Origin: Byssothecium circinans
Taxonomy: Eukaryota > Ascomycota > Dothideomycetes > Pleosporales > Massarinaceae
Direction of reading: 5' to 3'
Length of the DNA stretch: 64,000 bases
Assembly: GCA_010015675.1 (NCBI GenBank)
Contig: ML976989.1
Location: 251,828 to 315,827 of the forward strand
Positions within the stretch are counted from its first letter, which is position 1; the number at the start of each line of letters is the position of its first letter. Shown here piece after piece: positions 1 to 11,928 of this stretch. The notes under the pieces are model-generated. The model ran no database searches. It worked only from the letters and a program-made list of their open reading frames with translations, and was not told the origin of the DNA. Position numbers and translations under genes: made by a program.

Positions 1-769
1 CATTACACGTGGCCATTCAGCAGAGACAAACAATGAAGAGTTACTCAGGATAACAAATGGATATCGCGAGGAAGCAAAGAACAACTCATCTGTTCTAATG
101 CTCCTATCTCAAGCAATATACCATCTGTGCAGGGGAGGCTACCAGACTTTGAGATCCCAGTTACGATTCGATCCCAGCAGCTTCAATTCTTTTCATTGCG
201 GAAGTCGGTTACAACAGAAAATCCATTCAATCCGACCCCACGGTCTAGAATCGTTCTCTGCCTTACAAGGTTCTTCTGCTACGGACTATCGGGATACATG
301 CCCTAGATTGTCAATATCTGCATGACAAGATATCGGTCCTCCCACTTCTCCTCCACATCAACTTCTTTTCAAATCTGATAAGCAGCGACCAAAATTCTGA
401 CAACCATCCACACACCCGGAGCCTACGTCCGAGAGGACGGGGCGTAAAACCCGGGTTCTGACCTACTAGGATTCTATGCAAGTCGAAATGTTTCTCATCA
501 ATTTAGAGACCGGAAAATATGCTCACGGCTCCGCTATTGGTCGACTTCTTCCGCAAACCAGGTACGCAATGAATTGCCGACATTCAAAATGGCATTCTAC
601 CGCTCGGTTCGGCAGCCCTAAAGCGAGGGTAAGATGATGACTGCATGTGGTCTCGTACCCCAAGAGAGTGCTGTATCTTCGTTGCTGTCAGCATTAAAAG
701 ACGGAACTTCGCCCTTTGCATTGGAATTCACAGCTACGGGCGAATCTCTTGCTGAGCCAATTTTTCATT
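1..769. other. 5' flank without a supported gene
   Basis: Short open frames occur on both strands, but none has coding character, splice structure or a recognisable domain. The last 100-200 bases are presumably the promoter of the oxidoreductase starting at 770. I see no convincing TATA box. Confidence 0.5.
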
Positions 770-2991
770 ATGGCACCAATTTCGTCTCCCCTGTCAGGTT
801 TCACCTTTTTAATACTCCTGTGGCTCTCGCACGCGGCTCCTAATGTCGATAATAGTACCTATGAGTACATTGTTGTTGGTTCTGGGCCGGGTGGGGGACC
901 TCTCGCGGCCAACCTCGCCAGAGCGGGCCATTCGGTACTTTTGATTGAGGCAGGAGATGACCAAACTGAGAATGTGAATGTCTCTCAATGGTTGAATTTT
1001 AACCTTGCTGGAAGTATGTTATCAACGAAACTACGCTTAGTCTACCATCACTTGACATGAATTCCAGTCATACCATGAACTATTCAGGAAACAAAATCCG
1101 GGAAGACTTGCTAACATTAATATCTAGATGACCCTGCTACTCGATGGGACTTCTTTGTGAAACACTCAGATGACGAGGCGCGTGAGGCGAGGTACCTGCA
1201 TCGGACATGGAGACAAACGGACGGCGGTTTCTATGTCGGCGTTGACCCTCCAGCTGGTGCAAAGCCACTTGGTATTTACTATCCCCGTGCTGGAACGCTC
1301 GGAGGATGCGCCATGCACAACGGGTGCTTGACTATGGTGAGCGAAACGAATCCGTCTCTACAATATCCACGAGATTCAGTCAAGGCTTCCGACGCCTCAT
1401 GGATTCTTAAGCTTGCTAGAGGTCACTGGGCTTTTGGACTTGATCTCACTACGATACCGGACTAATGATCATTAATGCAGAACCCAAACGACGTCGACTG
1501 GAACGATATCGCCGAAACCACCGGCGACGAATCATGGAACGCAGAAAACATGCGCAAGTACCTCATCAAGCTCGAGAAAATCCACTACGACAGCAACTGG
1601 ACCCATGGATATAATGGGTGGCTAGACATGACACGCCTCGACGATGGATACAACACTTACAACGATACTCACGAGCTCGTCAACCACGCCGCCGAGCAGG
1701 CGGGCTTTTCCGCAGCCGATGCCCCAACTCTCCTCGAGCGCGACATGAACGGCAACGAACCAAACCGTGATTATCTAGTAGGTCCTTTTGGCGGCGTCAG
1801 CCATGTCAACCCCGATGGACGTCGTTCTTCGCCAGGCTACTATGTTCGCGATACCGTTAAGGAAGGCAAGTATCCACTCACGTTATCTCTAAATACTCTT
1901 GCCACGAAGATCATCTTCGACAAGACAGGCACAAAGCCCAAAGCCATCGGCATCGAATTCCTCCAAGGCAAAAGTCTATACAGCGTAGACCCGCGTTCCA
2001 ACCCCTCAGTCCACGGCACCCCCGGAAAAGCCTTCGCCACAAAGGAAGTCATAATCTCCGGCGGCACCTTCAACACGCCCCAACTCCTCCTGCTCAGCGG
2101 CATCGGACCAGCCGCCCACCTCGAAAAGTTCAACATCAGCGTCGTCGCCAACCTCCCCGGCGTCGGCCATCACGTCGCGGACAACTACGAAGCCGGCATC
2201 CTCGCCCTCTCCGCACGCACCGTGCAAGGCCTTGGCGAAATCTTCCCCGCCTTTTGGAAAACGTCGGAAGCGAAGATCCGCGATATTTACATGTGGTGCG
2301 GTAGTTTCTCCTTCGAGGGCTTCTGGCCTGGTTTCCCCAATACACCGCCATATTTCAACAGCACGCACGGGGATAAACAGTACGAGTGCGCGATCGTGCA
2401 CATGAATCCTCGGTCTCAGGCTGGTGTCATCGAACTCCAGTCCACAGATCCCCGCGACGTCCCCGCTGTTAATTTGAACTTCTTCAAAGACGGTGGGGAG
2501 GAGGATCTCTCTGCGCTCTTGGAGGGCGTGGAGTGGGTGCGTAGTTGGTTGGCGAAGGTCAATTCTTCGGAACCAAACTCCCTGGCGCCGTTTACGGAGT
2601 TGCATCCGTGTGAGGGCGTGATTGGGAGGCAGAATTGCACCGCGGAGGCTCAGAAGGGGTATTTGAGGGACCAGGCGTATAGCCATCATGCGAGTAGTAG
2701 TTGTCGGATCGGGGGGGAGGGGGATGCGTTTGCGGTTTTGGATGGAAGGTTCAGGGTTAGGGGGATTGAGGGGTTGAGGGTTGTGGATGCTAGTGCTTTT
2801 CCCAAGGTTCCTGGTGGTGAGTTGACTTTTTTTCTACGTCGCGTTCGGCGATGTGTAAGGAAGGGTGGTTTTGGAAGAGATGGGAATGAAAGCTGACGTT
2901 GGTTATAGCGTTTCCGGTGCTGCCGACTATGATGATTAGCGAGAAGGCTACTGAGGCTCTCCTCGAGGAGGCTGTGGCTGCGGAGAGTTGA
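770..2991 (+). CDS. Secreted GMC-family FAD oxidoreductase
   Basis: A predicted FAD-dependent glucose-methanol-choline oxidoreductase of the choline dehydrogenase / aryl-alcohol oxidase type; the substrate cannot be told. Four exons fit consensus and phase: 770-1013, 1128-1336, 1481-2816, 2909-2991 (623 aa). The ATG at 770 opens a hydrophobic signal peptide (about residues 1-23). The ADP-binding motif GSGPGGGPLAANLA follows at about residue 37, then LIEAGDD, the GMC signature around GTLGGCAMHN, and SGGTFNTPQLLLLSGIGP near the middle. The C-terminal end has the catalytic-base segment SHHASSSCRIG, then VVDASAFPKVPG joined by the last intron to AFPVLPTMMISEKA. In this subfamily the second active-site His/Asn of classical GMC enzymes appears as proline/valine, which is family knowledge recalled rather than tested. 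Several NxS/T sites fit secretion. Length is normal for the family. It has no obvious partner gene next to it. Confidence 0.9.
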
Positions 2992-4015
2992 AGTGGATGG
3001 ATGTGTGGATGAAGTTTCTCTGCCTTTTGGTAATGATGCGGCTTTCTCTTGTTGATTTCAATATCATGAGACGATTGCTGTTGCAGGCTTTTCAGTACCG
3101 CAACATCTGCTTCATCTACGCATTCTATGCTTGTTGGTATATCCACTGGTATCTGCAATATAATATAACTTCCATGGCCCGGCAAGCCTTACCTGCTCCC
3201 CTTGCGACGAGCTCGAAACGCCTCCCATTGCAGATTTCTTCTCTTTCTTGGTTTAGCAGGATTCACCGGAAAAATGCTAGATCGGAACCTGACTCCTGCA
3301 ATGGTAAGTACTATTCTATTCTAATTGTGCGACAGTGCCGTGGCACATGGTGACCGGCAGCTCAACCTACTGGTCACGTGACCAATTTAGCGGATATCCG
3401 ATGGTTTCAACACCAGCTCTGGAGAACACCTCGTACATGACACTTTTGCTAGCTACTAGAATGGAATACAATTGCTTTGTTTGACAGTCTGTCTTTTTCT
3501 CCCACAAATGCCCCGTACCTTGAGCCGAATTGGAGTTTGTGTGAGCTGCGCTGGCTCAATTCGAGCGCAGATCGTTTAATGCATTGTAAAGCTAAAAGTC
3601 ACAGTATACAGCCGCATGAGAATTCGTCCGTGAGCTGCCACAAGTCTTTATACCGTCAGTTCTACTCTTTTGCAAATCCTCTTTACAAGCACACTTGCAT
3701 CTGAAACACACAGAGAAGAATAGCAGCCAGAGGCCCCTGTCAACTGCCACCGCAATGTACGCCTTGACCATGTCGCTAGTGGCCGCATAGCACATCCTCT
3801 GAAAGTGGCAGGGGCACGAATTATTCCAGACGAGTGCTAAAATTGAACAGGTATGAGGCGTAGTTGGCCTGTGGTGGCCGTGTAGGTGTGTAAGACATGA
3901 GCTCGATCCCAAAGCTATTTCTCGCTCAAATTCGTCAACACCTTCTTACCATCAATTCTTGCGAACATCCTTAACCCACCCTTGTTATTCATATCAAAGT
4001 CCTAAACATCATATT
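2992..4015. other. Intergenic region between oxidoreductase and broken membrane protein gene
   Basis: No supported gene. The only distinct signal is the perfect CACGTG-centred palindrome at 3371-3384, listed separately. Small frames on both strands lack domains and splice structure. Confidence 0.5.
3371..3384. promoter_or_regulatory. Perfect 14-bp palindrome containing an E-box
   Basis: TGGTCACGTGACCA equals its own reverse complement. The CACGTG core is the binding site of bHLH regulators (Cbf1, Pho4 and SREBP classes). It lies about 380 bases downstream of the GMC gene and 630 upstream of the next ATG, so the target is unclear. Function is inferred from sequence alone. Confidence 0.4.
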
Positions 4016-5300
4016 ATGGCGTCTCCTAGACTCCTTATCGTCGTACTAACCTCAGTGACATTTTTCTCTCATTTACTCTACCAACGATTGTGTGCAAGCA
4101 ATGCGATGCGGTCGAGTAGCACTCTCGGCATATCACTGAGTGCAGACCATGGAGTTGTATCCGCTCGAGAGCAAGATGGGACATTTCGCGATGTAGGCAA
4201 GGTTGAAGGTGGCGTCGCGTATCTGGATCTCATGAAACGTCTTTCTCTACAAACTTCAGAACACCCTAGGTACGTCTATCCAATAAATCTTCAGACTAAG
4301 GCTGAACGCTGTTCACACCGTAGCGCGCAAATTCAATTCGTTAACATGGGTCTAAAATGAAGATGCGACCATATTCAAGCCAACATCCTTTTAACATAAT
4401 CTTAGCATGCTGCTAGCATATAGTGATGTATGCTGACATGATGTTGCATGGTTGAAACAGAGCTTTAATCAGAATATGATCGTATCTTGATTTTGTTAAA
4501 CTAGCCACCGCCCCTACGGCAGTCCACCATATGGTAGCCCGGAGGACCTGTGGGACGACCATCCGCGGCAGATCTTGAGGAATATTCGAAAAGCTGTCGG
4601 CTTGCCGGCTTCCTCCGATGTAGCTATCTTGTCTTCCGTAGTGCGAAAACTCGCCAAAATTGCAGGGCCCTCTTCCTCCACCATTATTAGCTACCCTGCG
4701 TTGCCTGGTCTATATCAAGACGATATTGCGGATGTTGCGACTTATCTTGGCATCCGTGTGCTTCCGGGCAATCATCGCTACGCACCGCATACGATAACAG
4801 CTGCCTACGCTGGACATGATATGGGTCTCTGTGAAAGCTTTTTGAATGAGGATAAGTGTACGGAGGAAGGACTAAAGCTCCCTGTTCGCTATACTTTGCT
4901 CATCGAGGTGTCAGAAAACGCTCTATTGCCGCAAACCCAATATATGCGCTAGGCCTACGACCTTGCTAGGAAGAACATGGACCTAGCAACCTCCTTTGAC
5001 CTAGGAAATGCTGATCCATCGGAACCGGACGTTTTCGCAAAAATTCGCGACCTTGTTACACAGATCTTACGTACAAAATATGGCGACGTCCCACATCCTC
5101 CAGAGATTATCAAAGTCATTATGACTGGCCGCCCTGACAGGGTGAGCGACGCCGCGTTCCGAAGAGCGATCAATGATGGAATCAAAGCATCGGGGTTTGA
5201 AGCCGACATACTTGATGATAATCCAGACTATGTTTCAGCTAGAGGCGCTGCAAAACTTGCGTGGAGGGCACTAATGCTGCATGAACAAGTCGAACTATAA
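4016..5300 (+). pseudogene. Uncharacterised membrane-anchored protein with one in-frame TAG
   Basis: Two exons: 4016-4269 and 4505-5300, joined in phase (AG|C gives Ser). The ATG at 4016 opens a hydrophobic anchor (ASPRLLIVVLTSVTFFSH). The body has PYGSPEDLWDDHPRQILRN, then HRYAPHTITAAYAGHDMGLC, and ends with SARGAAKLAWRAL. I recall similar uncharacterised proteins in Dothideomycetes. The LATSFDLG and ARGAA motifs are reminiscent of an actin-like ATPase fold, which is only an impression. A single TAG at 4950-4952 interrupts the frame after QTQYMR; the same frame continues at once with AYDLARKNMDL to the stop at 5298-5300. CAG to TAG would restore Gln. A 45-base phase-0 intron (4908-4952, GTGTCA...TAG) would also remove the stop, but its donor and branch site are weak. 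So this is a recently broken gene, a read-through gene, a sequence error or a mis-split intron. Confidence 0.6.
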
Positions 5301-6491
5301 TATAAGGTTTTTGTTAGTAAGGAGCAAACGGCGCTTGCTACATGAGACTCGAGTACATGTAGATAGGGGCGGAGGCGATATGAGTACGTATAGGAGAAAC
5401 ACAATACGGAAGGATACGATAGGAAGGGTTAACGGTTGGCTATACAGCATTGCCTTCTAGAAAAACCCCAATGCCAGAGCTTCGCCTGTGTCTACCTGAG
5501 CATAGATAACGCCGTTACTGAGTTTTCTATGCTAAAAGTTATCGGCGCGGGCTGCCAGTCCCAAGACTTCACCAAGACCCTTTGAGGCATGACTTCGGCA
5601 AGGTCCAAACCACTATTCAAGAACTTCATAAGGCCTATAACGCGCACTAGTTCGAATCCCTCTCACTAACAACATAGGCTGAAACAAGTCCTTAAGCGAC
5701 AGGACAGAAACGGGAATACACTCCACCGTGGTTCGTGCAACAAGAAAGGCACTGGTTTCGAAAGCTGTGCACATCTCATCTTGAGCCCCCGATGATAAAC
5801 TTTCTCCAAATTTCAGATGAGTTCTATGGAGTAGCGTTTGTCGATGGCCTTTGCTATCTTGTCGCGAAATCTAAACGCCGTTGTAAGGAACTTAGAGCCA
5901 GCTCTCTTCCCGCACAACCAGACAGGAAGGTCAACCAGCTTTTGCGCTGGCCCTTGTATGAGGCCTAACTGTACACTGTAAGATCAAGACCCGGATGCCT
6001 GTGGGGTTCAAAGGGAGGAGCTAGGCGCGTTGTACCTAGGTATTTATCCCGAACTATAATGATCTGTAACAAGGGTACTACGGGTTCCTAATCCAGGAAA
6101 AGTTACGACAGAAAAGTTTAGAGTTTTTTCCAAACGTTATCTACCTTAGCATCGAACCTGAGCATAACTTGTAAATCTTCCATGCCTCTTCGAGCAGGCG
6201 CTCGCGGGTGCGGGAGCGAACCCTCCAGAGGGATGGGCACGGATTTGAACGAAGGGATAGTTAAGCAACGCAACGCAACGCTACGCAAGCAATGCAAAAA
6301 AGGGGACTTCATATGCGCCGAAATCGGTGCAGGTGTGTACATACATAGGCAGATGAGAAATGTGACTGTACGATGGAGTAGAGTATATACGCTTCATACC
6401 GCTACACCAATTCCTCTAGCCGTGGCACCTGTCTCCTCGTCTCCTCCATCATATACAGCCGCTGTGCTAGACTGTGCAATACGTCCATGTC
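5301..6491. other. Intergenic region, nothing recognised
   Basis: About 1.2 kb without a supported gene. A B-box-like AGTTCGAATCC near 5649 has no matching tRNA fold. The right end is the 3' flank of the leftward receptor gene. Confidence 0.45.
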
Positions 6492-7970
6492 TCATATCTT
6501 TGGGATTCTGCACCTCCATTTCCTCCCTATTCCCTTGCTTCCCTTTACTTCCTCGATCCTTTTCACTTCCTCGATCCCCTTTGCTGCCTCGTTCCCTTTA
6601 CTCCCTCTTTCCCCTTTACTCCCACGCTCTCCTTTACTCCCCCGTTCACCCTTGCTCCCCCGTTCTCCTTTACTTCCTCGCTCCCCCCTACTCCCACGCT
6701 CTCCATCCCTCCCCTCTCTCTCATACCCCGGGTCATCATAAGTGACCCCCTTCTCATCAATACTAAAACCCACGTCGTTCTCATCATCCGAAGAGTCATC
6801 GTACGTCGTTATAGAGTACATGCCGCGATTCTCACGACGCGGGGCCCTTGAGATGGTGCGGGTACGTGGGGAATCGGGAGTGCTCTTGAAGAAGACGCGG
6901 AGGACGGGAATGGAGGCGCCGATGATGGCGGCGGAGGTTTCGGCGGCAGTCCAGATTGTTACATCTTTTCCGCTGTCTGTGATGGATATGTTAGCGTTGA
7001 CTGAACACGCTTGGTTATACAACGCCTTCCATGCTATCCCATGCCAGCTTTTCCATTCATCTCGCACGCAAACTCGAACTTGAACATCGGATCGCCGACA
7101 GGGGCCAGGAGAAGAGAACTCACAGAAGAAATCACTGTCTGCCAACTGGATAAGATAGTGGCCCCTAACAACCGTGCAAATCCCAGCAAGCAACCCCATA
7201 CTCATCGCTATCCCCGCACCCAGCTTCTCCTTCCAATCCAATTGCAGCGGCCAAATCAATTTCCACGGTAAAAGCGCAAGCGTAAAATCTACAAAGATAC
7301 TCCACGCGGCGTTGAAAAAGGAATAGCCTAGGATAGCTTTGCCGTCCCAGCATTCTCCCTCGACACGATGATCCCACGTCTTCTGGATGGGATGGCAGTA
7401 TATCCATGCTAGGACGGCGGCGGGCAGCATGAAGACGAAGAGCGTGATGGTACAGAACATCACAAAGGCGCGCGTGTACGAGTCTGTGAGGCGCAGGAGG
7501 GTGAGGCCAAAGGAGAGTTTGGAGAGTGTGACGGCGAAACTGGAAGCGGTGACGGTGATGGCGACGAGGAAGGTAATTGTAGTTATGTTTGCGGGATTGA
7601 TGTCTACGGTACGCTTGCCAAACCCGAGGAGCTGGACTGTTTGGATCAGGCTGCATTCGATTAGGAGGAAGATCTGAGTAAGTTGTTAGTAGGAGTTTGG
7701 AAAATGGCGGGAATTTCCGGTGCTTTATGGAAGGCTCTAGCACAAGCTTCTGGGTGAAGTATGTATAAAAGCAACAACTCGGCAATATAGAGTTGAAGGG
7801 GATATGACGAGGTGATTTACCCAAGACATTACTAGGATGTAATCATCCCACCACAGTCTTTGTCTCCGACTGAGTTTGGCGTAGAAGCGTAAACCGAGGA
7901 ACCCGCCCGAAACCACCTGAAGGCTCCATAATACACCAACTACAAGAGGCCCGTTATCTGGAACTTTCAT
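6492..7970 (-). CDS. Fungal rhodopsin-domain (Pth11-like) integral membrane protein with collagen-like tail
   Basis: Three exons on the minus strand: 7970-7821, 7673-7124, 6976-6492 (394 aa). Both introns are 147 bases, with donors GTAAAT and GTGAGT. The first 50 residues give one membrane segment and FYAKLSRRQRLWWDDY, a hallmark of the fungal rhodopsin-like domain. Further membrane helices follow, with LSKLSFGLTLLRLT, FVMFCTITLFVFMLPAAV, the CHPIQKTWD loop, WSIFVDFTLALLPWKLIW and ASIPVLRVFF. This family includes Pth11-type receptors that sense surfaces and other cues at the plasma membrane; the ligand is unknown. The cytoplasmic tail has an acidic stretch (DDSSDDENDVGF) and then 13 Gly-X-Y triplets. 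The downstream end is Lys/Glu rich. The splice at 6977 gives DSDFFYSGKDVTIWTAAE, which matches the family's usual wording and supports the exon choice. Confidence 0.85.
6594..6713 (-). repeat. 18-bp minisatellite encoding collagen-like Gly-X-Y repeats
   Basis: The coding strand repeats an 18-base unit translated as GERGSK. It gives GRD GER GSR and then five GER-GSK pairs: 13 uninterrupted Gly-X-Y triplets. On the plus strand it reads as a pyrimidine-rich CTCCCTCGTT-like array. It lies in the C-terminal tail of the rhodopsin-domain protein. Confidence 0.9.
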
Positions 7971-9599
7971 CTTCTCTGTTTTCTCTCTCCCTGTAGACCT
8001 TCCCTTCCTCTTGAAAGTATTTAAGTAAGTAGTAACAGAAGAATGAGCGCGCTCGGTGTCTCGCTCATCCTACGTAACAAGAAAAAGTAAGAATGGTATT
8101 ATCGATGCCTGATGGGATACCTATTAGCAACCTACTAAAATAGCGCTAGTAAATGAACGGTGGACGATACACAACCAAGGGGCATCTCTATCTTAAAGCA
8201 AAGGCACTCATTGATCAGCAGGTGGTAAAACATCCGCTCCAACTTCGGCGGACTTCTACAGTGCTTGAACGACTACTCAATGCTGATACTCAAGAAGGTG
8301 GGGGGGAGTCCATGCGCCGCAACGTGGGCGAGATGATCGCCATGAGCATGCACGGTTGTTTTGATTCCGATGGGGAGGTGCGGGTGCACCTTTTTAGCTA
8401 GGTATCATTCTTCTGAATGCAGATGCAGAAGGCCTGGCGGGGACGGTGACACGGTTCTGCGTAAGGCCCGTATGAGTTTGAAGGATTCTGCTGGTTTATA
8501 CTATGTTGAATATTAGAGCTGGATGCCTCTGGTTGGTCATGGACGGCTTCTGACACAATTAGTGTTTGGTTGGGGAATGCATCCGCTAAATCGCCGAACA
8601 GATCCTTGAATAGGGTAGATATCGATCCCAGCAATGCCAAAGCCAAGAGTGGGGCTTAAGAATTGACTTTATAATGCAGCTCTAGCACCTCTCATCGAAG
8701 CCTCGAAGCACAAAGGAACTTTCTTTCCATCTTCCTTGCATTAATTTGAACAGGTTGATGGTGTGTGGTATGAGGGGTTCAGACCAGCGTCGGAACTAGC
8801 ACTAGGTGATGAGACGAAGGATGGCTCGGCTAATCAGGGGTCTGACCTGTAACCAGCGAGCCCTAACGGTGTGGATTGTGGTGAACATTGAATGGCGGCA
8901 TAACTGCGGAAAAGCCACTAAAGAGCGTTTCGGATGAATAGCACCGAGTGAGCGACGCAGCAACACCTGCATGATACCTTGGGGTGATTCGATGTGGAGC
9001 CGAGAACGGTGAGGACAGGTCTTGGCCTTGGTTCTACTGTAACAGAACTGCACGGAATCAACCGTCCGAACCTTACTGCTAAAGCGCAGGAGTTTAGGGT
9101 AAAAGTGAGCAGATTCTTTTCTGGGCAAACAGGTGATGGATCTTCGAAGAGGAGTTGATGGTCAAGCTGCATAGGTAGGCGGGCTTGCTGCCAAGTCAGC
9201 AGCGCCAAGCGACGTAGCAGAGAAACCGATGGGTTGTCTGAAAAAGATGGGTGCGCATGTATCTAGCAGCACTGGGTGATTTAACGAAGTAGGCAGCGAA
9301 GTCGTGGTTGTGAGGCGGAAGAAAGTCGCAATTCATCTGAAGCAGCAAGGGCAATTATGTAATCAGGTTAACCGAACACAGGGGTGACATGGGTGCTGAT
9401 TTTATCAGATTATGATGCACGTGAGAATGATTACTCTAGCTTGTAATAGAAGCCAAGCAACCAGCCAAGAGGAGACTTCTCAAAGATCACATGGCTCAAG
9501 GGCCATATCCCACTCCAACTCCAACTCACCCAATTTCCGTCAAACCAACCACACCTCACTATTAAACCTAAATCTTGTCCTGGAAGGTCCCTAACCCAG
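7971..9599. other. 1.6-kb intergenic region
   Basis: The left end is the promoter side of the receptor gene and the right end the 3' flank of the leftward acyltransferase gene. Frames of up to about 108 codons occur but show no domain or coding bias. I see no gene here. Confidence 0.45.
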
Positions 9600-11546
9600 T
9601 TACTTCCGAAACTCCTTCAACTTCTCCTGCACAGCTTTCTTGACATCGAATCCCTGTACTACACTTCCCCTCCGTTTCCTCTCCTCAATCTCCTTCTTGA
9701 CTTCCGCAACAATCTCATCTATCTCCGCCTCAGGATCGTCCGCGATACCCAACGTAGGCGCTCTCCTCATACTGCTCGCATCACTGCTCTCCCTCCTAAA
9801 CAGTTCCTGTCTGTGCCTCAACTTATCTTTCACTACTTCCTCCTTAGCCACTTTCTCGATGTCGCCGTCGGTAGTGGAGACAGGTGTAGGTGGAAGCCGT
9901 GACTTTTGCATATTGATAAGTTGTTGGCGGAAGGGGAAGGAGCGGCTGAATAGGACGAAGGAAAGGCCGACGCAGATGAGTGTGTAGAAGTAGACGCGGG
10001 ACCAGACCATGACAGTGTCGCTGAAGGTGAGCAGGACGAACGGTGTGACTGTGAACCCGAAGGCTGTTTGGGTGAGGAAGAAGGTGAAGATGTCGTAGTA
10101 TCGTTTGGAAGGGAGGGGGTTTTTGCCGTCGGGTGTCATGAAGAGCGGCCGGATCATGCGGCGGCCATCTAGTAGCACGTTAGCTGAGAAAAGAGTTCAA
10201 AAGTCATGCTTGCTTACTCTTTGCAGCGGTTTGCAGGAACGAGGCCAGGACAAAGGCCATGTAGTAACCAGGATAGAAGCCATGCCAGAATGCACTCGTC
10301 ACAAAAGTTGCCAAGGTAGCCCTGAAGCCCGGTTTCTTCCCTTTTGGCGTGACGCGCAAGTACATGTAGTTTCGCAGCCAGTTGTTAGTATTGATATTCC
10401 AGTTGCCGAGAAAAGCCCGTGTATTCTGTGCCACCTCGAGGTCAAGCGGCTTGATGTTGGTGAGGCGATCCCACTTCGCTCGACCAGTTTGGGCATCGAT
10501 GCCGTTGTATCCGATTCCAGAAAGGATACAGGCACCTTCAGCCAGACTCCAGACCCCATAGTACTTCATACGAGTCGTGAGACCGAGCATGTACAAGTGC
10601 CAAACCCGACGGAGAAACCAGTACTTTGTCCAATCGTCGCTGAGGATCAAGGAGGGGTTATACCATGACGAGAACTTGAGGAAAGCGAAGACCCATAGAC
10701 TTCCAACGATGGCTTTGATAGTCGCGGGGGTGCCACTTCGTGGAATCTTGCGCTTCTTGCGTGTAGGCGGTGCTTTAGAAGGATCAGTGCCGGGTGGAAG
10801 TGTGAACATAGTGGTGGTAATGTAGCGGCTGTAGTCGCAGTAATCGAAGGCTGGGCCACCCATGAGGGCCGGAAAGAAGAAGACGTAGCCAGTGTAGTCG
10901 ATGAGACTCGGGAGCGTTCTGATGGCGTGCTCCTTTTGGAAGTCGGAAAGCTCAGAGTCGGGCAAGCGACCATCTTGCACATTCCAAGCAAAAGCAGTTA
11001 ATTTCATGACCAAGACCATTTGAGCTCCAGTGATGTCGGTGCGAGAGGGATCATTGATGCGCTGGCGAACGATGTGGTTGATGGACATGTAGCCCATTTG
11101 GAAGACGAAGTTGATCCATGGCATGTAAGGGGAGTTGATTCGGGATGCGATGAGGTATGTGCCGTATGCGCTGGTGAGTAGGGTTGCGAGACCGCCCCAC
11201 AGGTCGAATAGGCCAACGAGATAGAAAAGGGAGACGCTATCGACGTTAGTCTATTGAAATATTTGGCAAGGAAACACGTACCCTACAGAAAAAAGGTTCT
11301 TTTTCCATGGGTCTTTGTCCGGTATACGCTTCAGAACTCCTGCGAGAGGGTATGACAGATAGAATGTAAAGACAAGCTTCACTGTGAGAATAAGCAAGTG
11401 TGACTTGGATTTTTTTATCGGGTTTCTTACGTTCGTCTGTCGAAACTCCGAGTGCACCACCAACATACTCGAATGCTGCATCCTGTCAGCTCATCTCTCT
11501 ATTCGATCACTAGGGCGTCCATACGCGCATTGATGAAGGGCAACAT
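9600..11546 (-). CDS. ale1: MBOAT lysophospholipid acyltransferase (ALE1/LPT1 type)
   Basis: Transfers acyl chains to lysophospholipids in the Lands remodelling cycle at the ER membrane. Five exons fit: 11546-11525, 11475-11431, 11381-11282, 11236-10218, 10168-9600 (584 aa). The introns are only 45-49 bases and the first two exons are tiny (22 and 45 bases). The spliced start reads MLPFINAPFEYVGG, then STDELKLVFTFYLSYPLAG, the usual wording of fungal ALE1, which supports the start and the mini-exons. Family motifs include GYMSINH, FFFPALMGGPAFDY, the conserved Asn segment WNINTNNWLRN (about 335-345) and the catalytic-His segment SAFWHGFYPGYY (His near 374). Many hydrophobic helices are visible. 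The C-terminal 110 residues are charged and probably cytosolic. It is head to head with cwc27 across 382 bases. Confidence 0.93.
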
Positions 11547-11928
11547 GCTGGCAACCGTGGAGCTAATGCAGGCACGACCCAATGAAGTGGCAGACTGAGA
11601 AAAGGCAGAGGAATCGTCTCGTGATCGCGGGTTATGATCCAACAGTCTATGAAGTGACTGTCCGCATGGTTTATAGGAAGGGAGAGGAACAATGTGTTGT
11701 GGAAGCGCAACTTGGCGCGAAGGGTCGGGCGCAGGGCATTTGCAATGAATTGAGAGGAGTGACGTCGCCAGGGGCCACATGGCAAAAGGCGACGCTAGCC
11801 GAGAAGAGACTAGCCTGAAGCGTGGGCGGCGAGGAGGCTCTCACTGGCAGAATTTCAGCTTTCGCGACCTTGAAATCAACACCACCAGGCCAACGCGCAA
11901 GAGAAGGAATCAGCTTTTGGTAGTTGCC
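11547..11928. promoter_or_regulatory. Shared promoter between ale1 and cwc27
   Basis: The two start codons face away from each other across 382 bases, so both promoters must lie here. It contains a CRE/ATF-like TGACGTC at 11760-11766. An ATG at 11779 is in frame with cwc27 and would add 50 basic residues, but the cyclophilin begins naturally at 11929, so I treat this as leader. Confidence 0.6.

Noticed and set aside
2006..2689. 227-codon minus-strand frame inside the GMC gene
   Set aside because: Antisense shadow of a conserved coding exon.
5641..5670. Possible tRNA from AGTTCGAATCC
   Set aside because: The T-arm does not pair and no A box or cloverleaf is found upstream.
6487..6851. Plus-strand Pro/Leu-rich frames opposite the receptor tail
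   Set aside because: Products of the 18-bp minisatellite read on the wrong strand.
11525..11546. A 28-base intron at 11482-11509 in ale1
   Set aside because: Too short for splicing; the 49-base intron 11476-11524 restores the conserved N-terminus in phase.
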